A stretch of 64,000 bases of DNA from Thioalkalivibrio sp. ALE31 (GTDB lineage Bacteria; Pseudomonadota; Gammaproteobacteria; Ectothiorhodospirales; Ectothiorhodospiraceae). The translations under genes were made by a program, and so were the position numbers. The stretch spans positions 1 to 64,000 of the forward strand of contig NZ_KB905025.1 in assembly GCF_000377405.1 (NCBI RefSeq), given 5' to 3'. The stretch's first letter is position 1, and each line of letters starts with the position of its first letter. The notes under the pieces were generated by a model, which searched no databases, was not told where the DNA came from, and worked only from the letters and a program-made list of their open reading frames with translations. Positions 63,085 through 64,000 of the stretch are shown one piece after another.

Positions 63085-64000
63085 ATGTCCGGACCTCATG
63101 CGATCTCCACCCTTGGCCGCTTCCAGCGCTGGCGCCGCGCCAAGGACACCTCGGCGCGCTACCTGATCGGCTTTTTCGGCGTCGCGGTGGTCGGTGCGCT
63201 AACTCTGATGTTCGTCTACCTGCTGAGCGAGACGCTGCCCATGTTCCTGGGCGCGGAGCTCGAGGAACAGACCCAGTACAGCGCCCCCGGCGGCGCCGAC
63301 ACGGGGACCGTCCACCTGGCCGTCAACCGCCACCGGGAAATGGCCGTGCGCCTGACCGAGGACCGGCGGGCCATCTTCTTCCGCCCGGAAAGCGGCGAGA
63401 TCGTGCAGGAACAGTCACTGCCGATCCCCGACGATGCCCGGGTCACCAGCTTCACGGCCGCCGAACCGCGCACCCGACTGGTCGCGATCGGACTGGACAA
63501 TGGTCAGGTCCTCGCCATCGAGTACGAGTACAACGAACGCTTCACACCCGAAGGCCGCGCCTATGATCCCGGCCTGGTCTATCCCCTGGGGGACGAAAGC
63601 TCCTCCCTTCTCGATGTCGATGGCGACGGCCAGGCCATCGACGTCGTCGGCATCCAGCGCGGCTCCAGCGGCGTCCGCGTCGCCGCGGCCACAGCCGATG
63701 GCCGCCTGCGTCTGGTGAACTTCGAGGAACGCACCTCGATGATGACCGGCGAGGTCGAAGTTCGCCGCTCCGCCCACGACCTGCCGTCCCTGCCGGATGG
63801 CGCCACCCCGTCGCGCATCCTGCTGGACATCACCGGGCGCAACATGCTGGTGGGTGACAATCAGGGCCGACTCCACTACTACGACATCTCCAACCCCCGC
63901 AATGCCCAGCGTATCGATACCCGTCGCGTGGTCGAGGGCGAGGACGCCGAGGTCACCTCGCTGGAGTATCTGCTGGGTACGGTCTCGGTGATGGTTGGCG
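63085..64000 (+). CDS. pstC: Phosphate transport permease PstC, large form (3' truncated by window)
   Basis: An open frame from ATG 63085 to the window end without a stop; 305 codons are seen. It has one transmembrane helix (YLIGFFGVAVVGALTLMFVYLL) at residues ~31-55. A long periplasmic beta-rich domain follows (for example GTVHLAVNRHREMAVRLTED and MLVGDNQGRLHYYDISNP). This resembles the enlarged PstC of Pseudomonas and relatives, where the permease core comes after several hundred residues. The permease part is outside the window, so the call relies on context. Confidence 0.8.
   Translation, partial: MSGPHAISTLGRFQRWRRAKDTSARYLIGFFGVAVVGALTLMFVYLLSETLPMFLGAELEEQTQYSAPGGADTGTVHLAVNRHREMAVRLTEDRRAIFFRPESGEIVQEQSLPIPDDARVTSFTAAEPRTRLVAIGLDNGQVLAIEYEYNERFTPEGRAYDPGLVYPLGDESSSLLDVDGDGQAIDVVGIQRGSSGVRVAAATADGRLRLVNFEERTSMMTGEVEVRRSAHDLPSLPDGATPSRILLDITGRNMLVGDNQGRLHYYDISNPRNAQRIDTRRVVEGEDAEVTSLEYLLGTVSVMVG

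Overview
The window is a high-GC gammaproteobacterial chromosome segment. The gene content fits a chemolithotrophic member of the Chromatiales/Ectothiorhodospiraceae, and a Thioalkalivibrio-like sulfur oxidiser is my best guess. That is an inference from gene content (cyanase, paired NitT/TauT importers, a copper-buffering RiPP locus, ergothioneine genes, Pseudomonas-type flagellar order), not a database match.

Layout. 1-1030: IS481-family insertion sequence. 1085-6955: exopolyphosphatase, SixA, the ergothioneine genes egtD (minus) and egtC-egtB (plus), and a secreted SIMPL protein. 7242-23534: the flagellar block flgBCDEFGHIJKL (one minus-strand operon), cheV-cheR, flgA, flgM-flgN and flgZ. 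Sigma-54 sites precede flgB, flgA and flgZ, and a sigma-28-type site precedes flgM. 23607-31284: tRNA-Pro(GGG) and the thrS-infC-rpmI-rplT-pheS-pheT-ihfA-merR translation block, with infC starting at ATT. 31719-36088: an MBL-fold protein with a degenerate metal motif, a TVP38 membrane protein, SrkA kinase and a hypothetical protein. 35318-37986: a bufferin/HvfA-type copper RiPP cluster (precursor, MNIO enzyme, partner protein, DoxX protein), followed by an AraC regulator. 39115-43699: a ygfX-nfuA-like fused frame, sdhE and sdhBADC. 43888-45102: ygfZ and a 54-residue membrane protein.

45140-57924 looks like one sigma-54-controlled accessory system. A minus-strand operon (OsmC protein, acyl-CoA-dehydrogenase-like flavoprotein, DUF302 protein, rubredoxin-reductase fusion) diverges from a plus-strand ABC importer. 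Next come a dedicated GAF-AAA-Fis enhancer-binding protein, a second ABC importer and cyanase. Three -24/-12 promoters and three copies of a GTCC-containing paired repeat tie these genes together. The substrate is not evident. 57993-64000 carries tRNA-Ala(CGC), an MBL phosphodiesterase and the Pho regulon phoB-phoR-pstS-pstC, with Pho boxes in 11-bp phase before phoB, pstS and pstC.

The most novel signal is non-coding. Two related elements of about 290-300 bp (31422-31713 and 58235-58541) have 31-bp terminal arms that differ between copies at 11 positions yet stay self-complementary within each copy. Internal helices also covary. This points to selection on a folded RNA or single-stranded DNA. 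Several unrelated palindromic repeats are scattered elsewhere (7029-7141, 23777-23938, 35191-35243, 40301-40388, 61615-61686). No CRISPR array, rRNA or prophage was seen.
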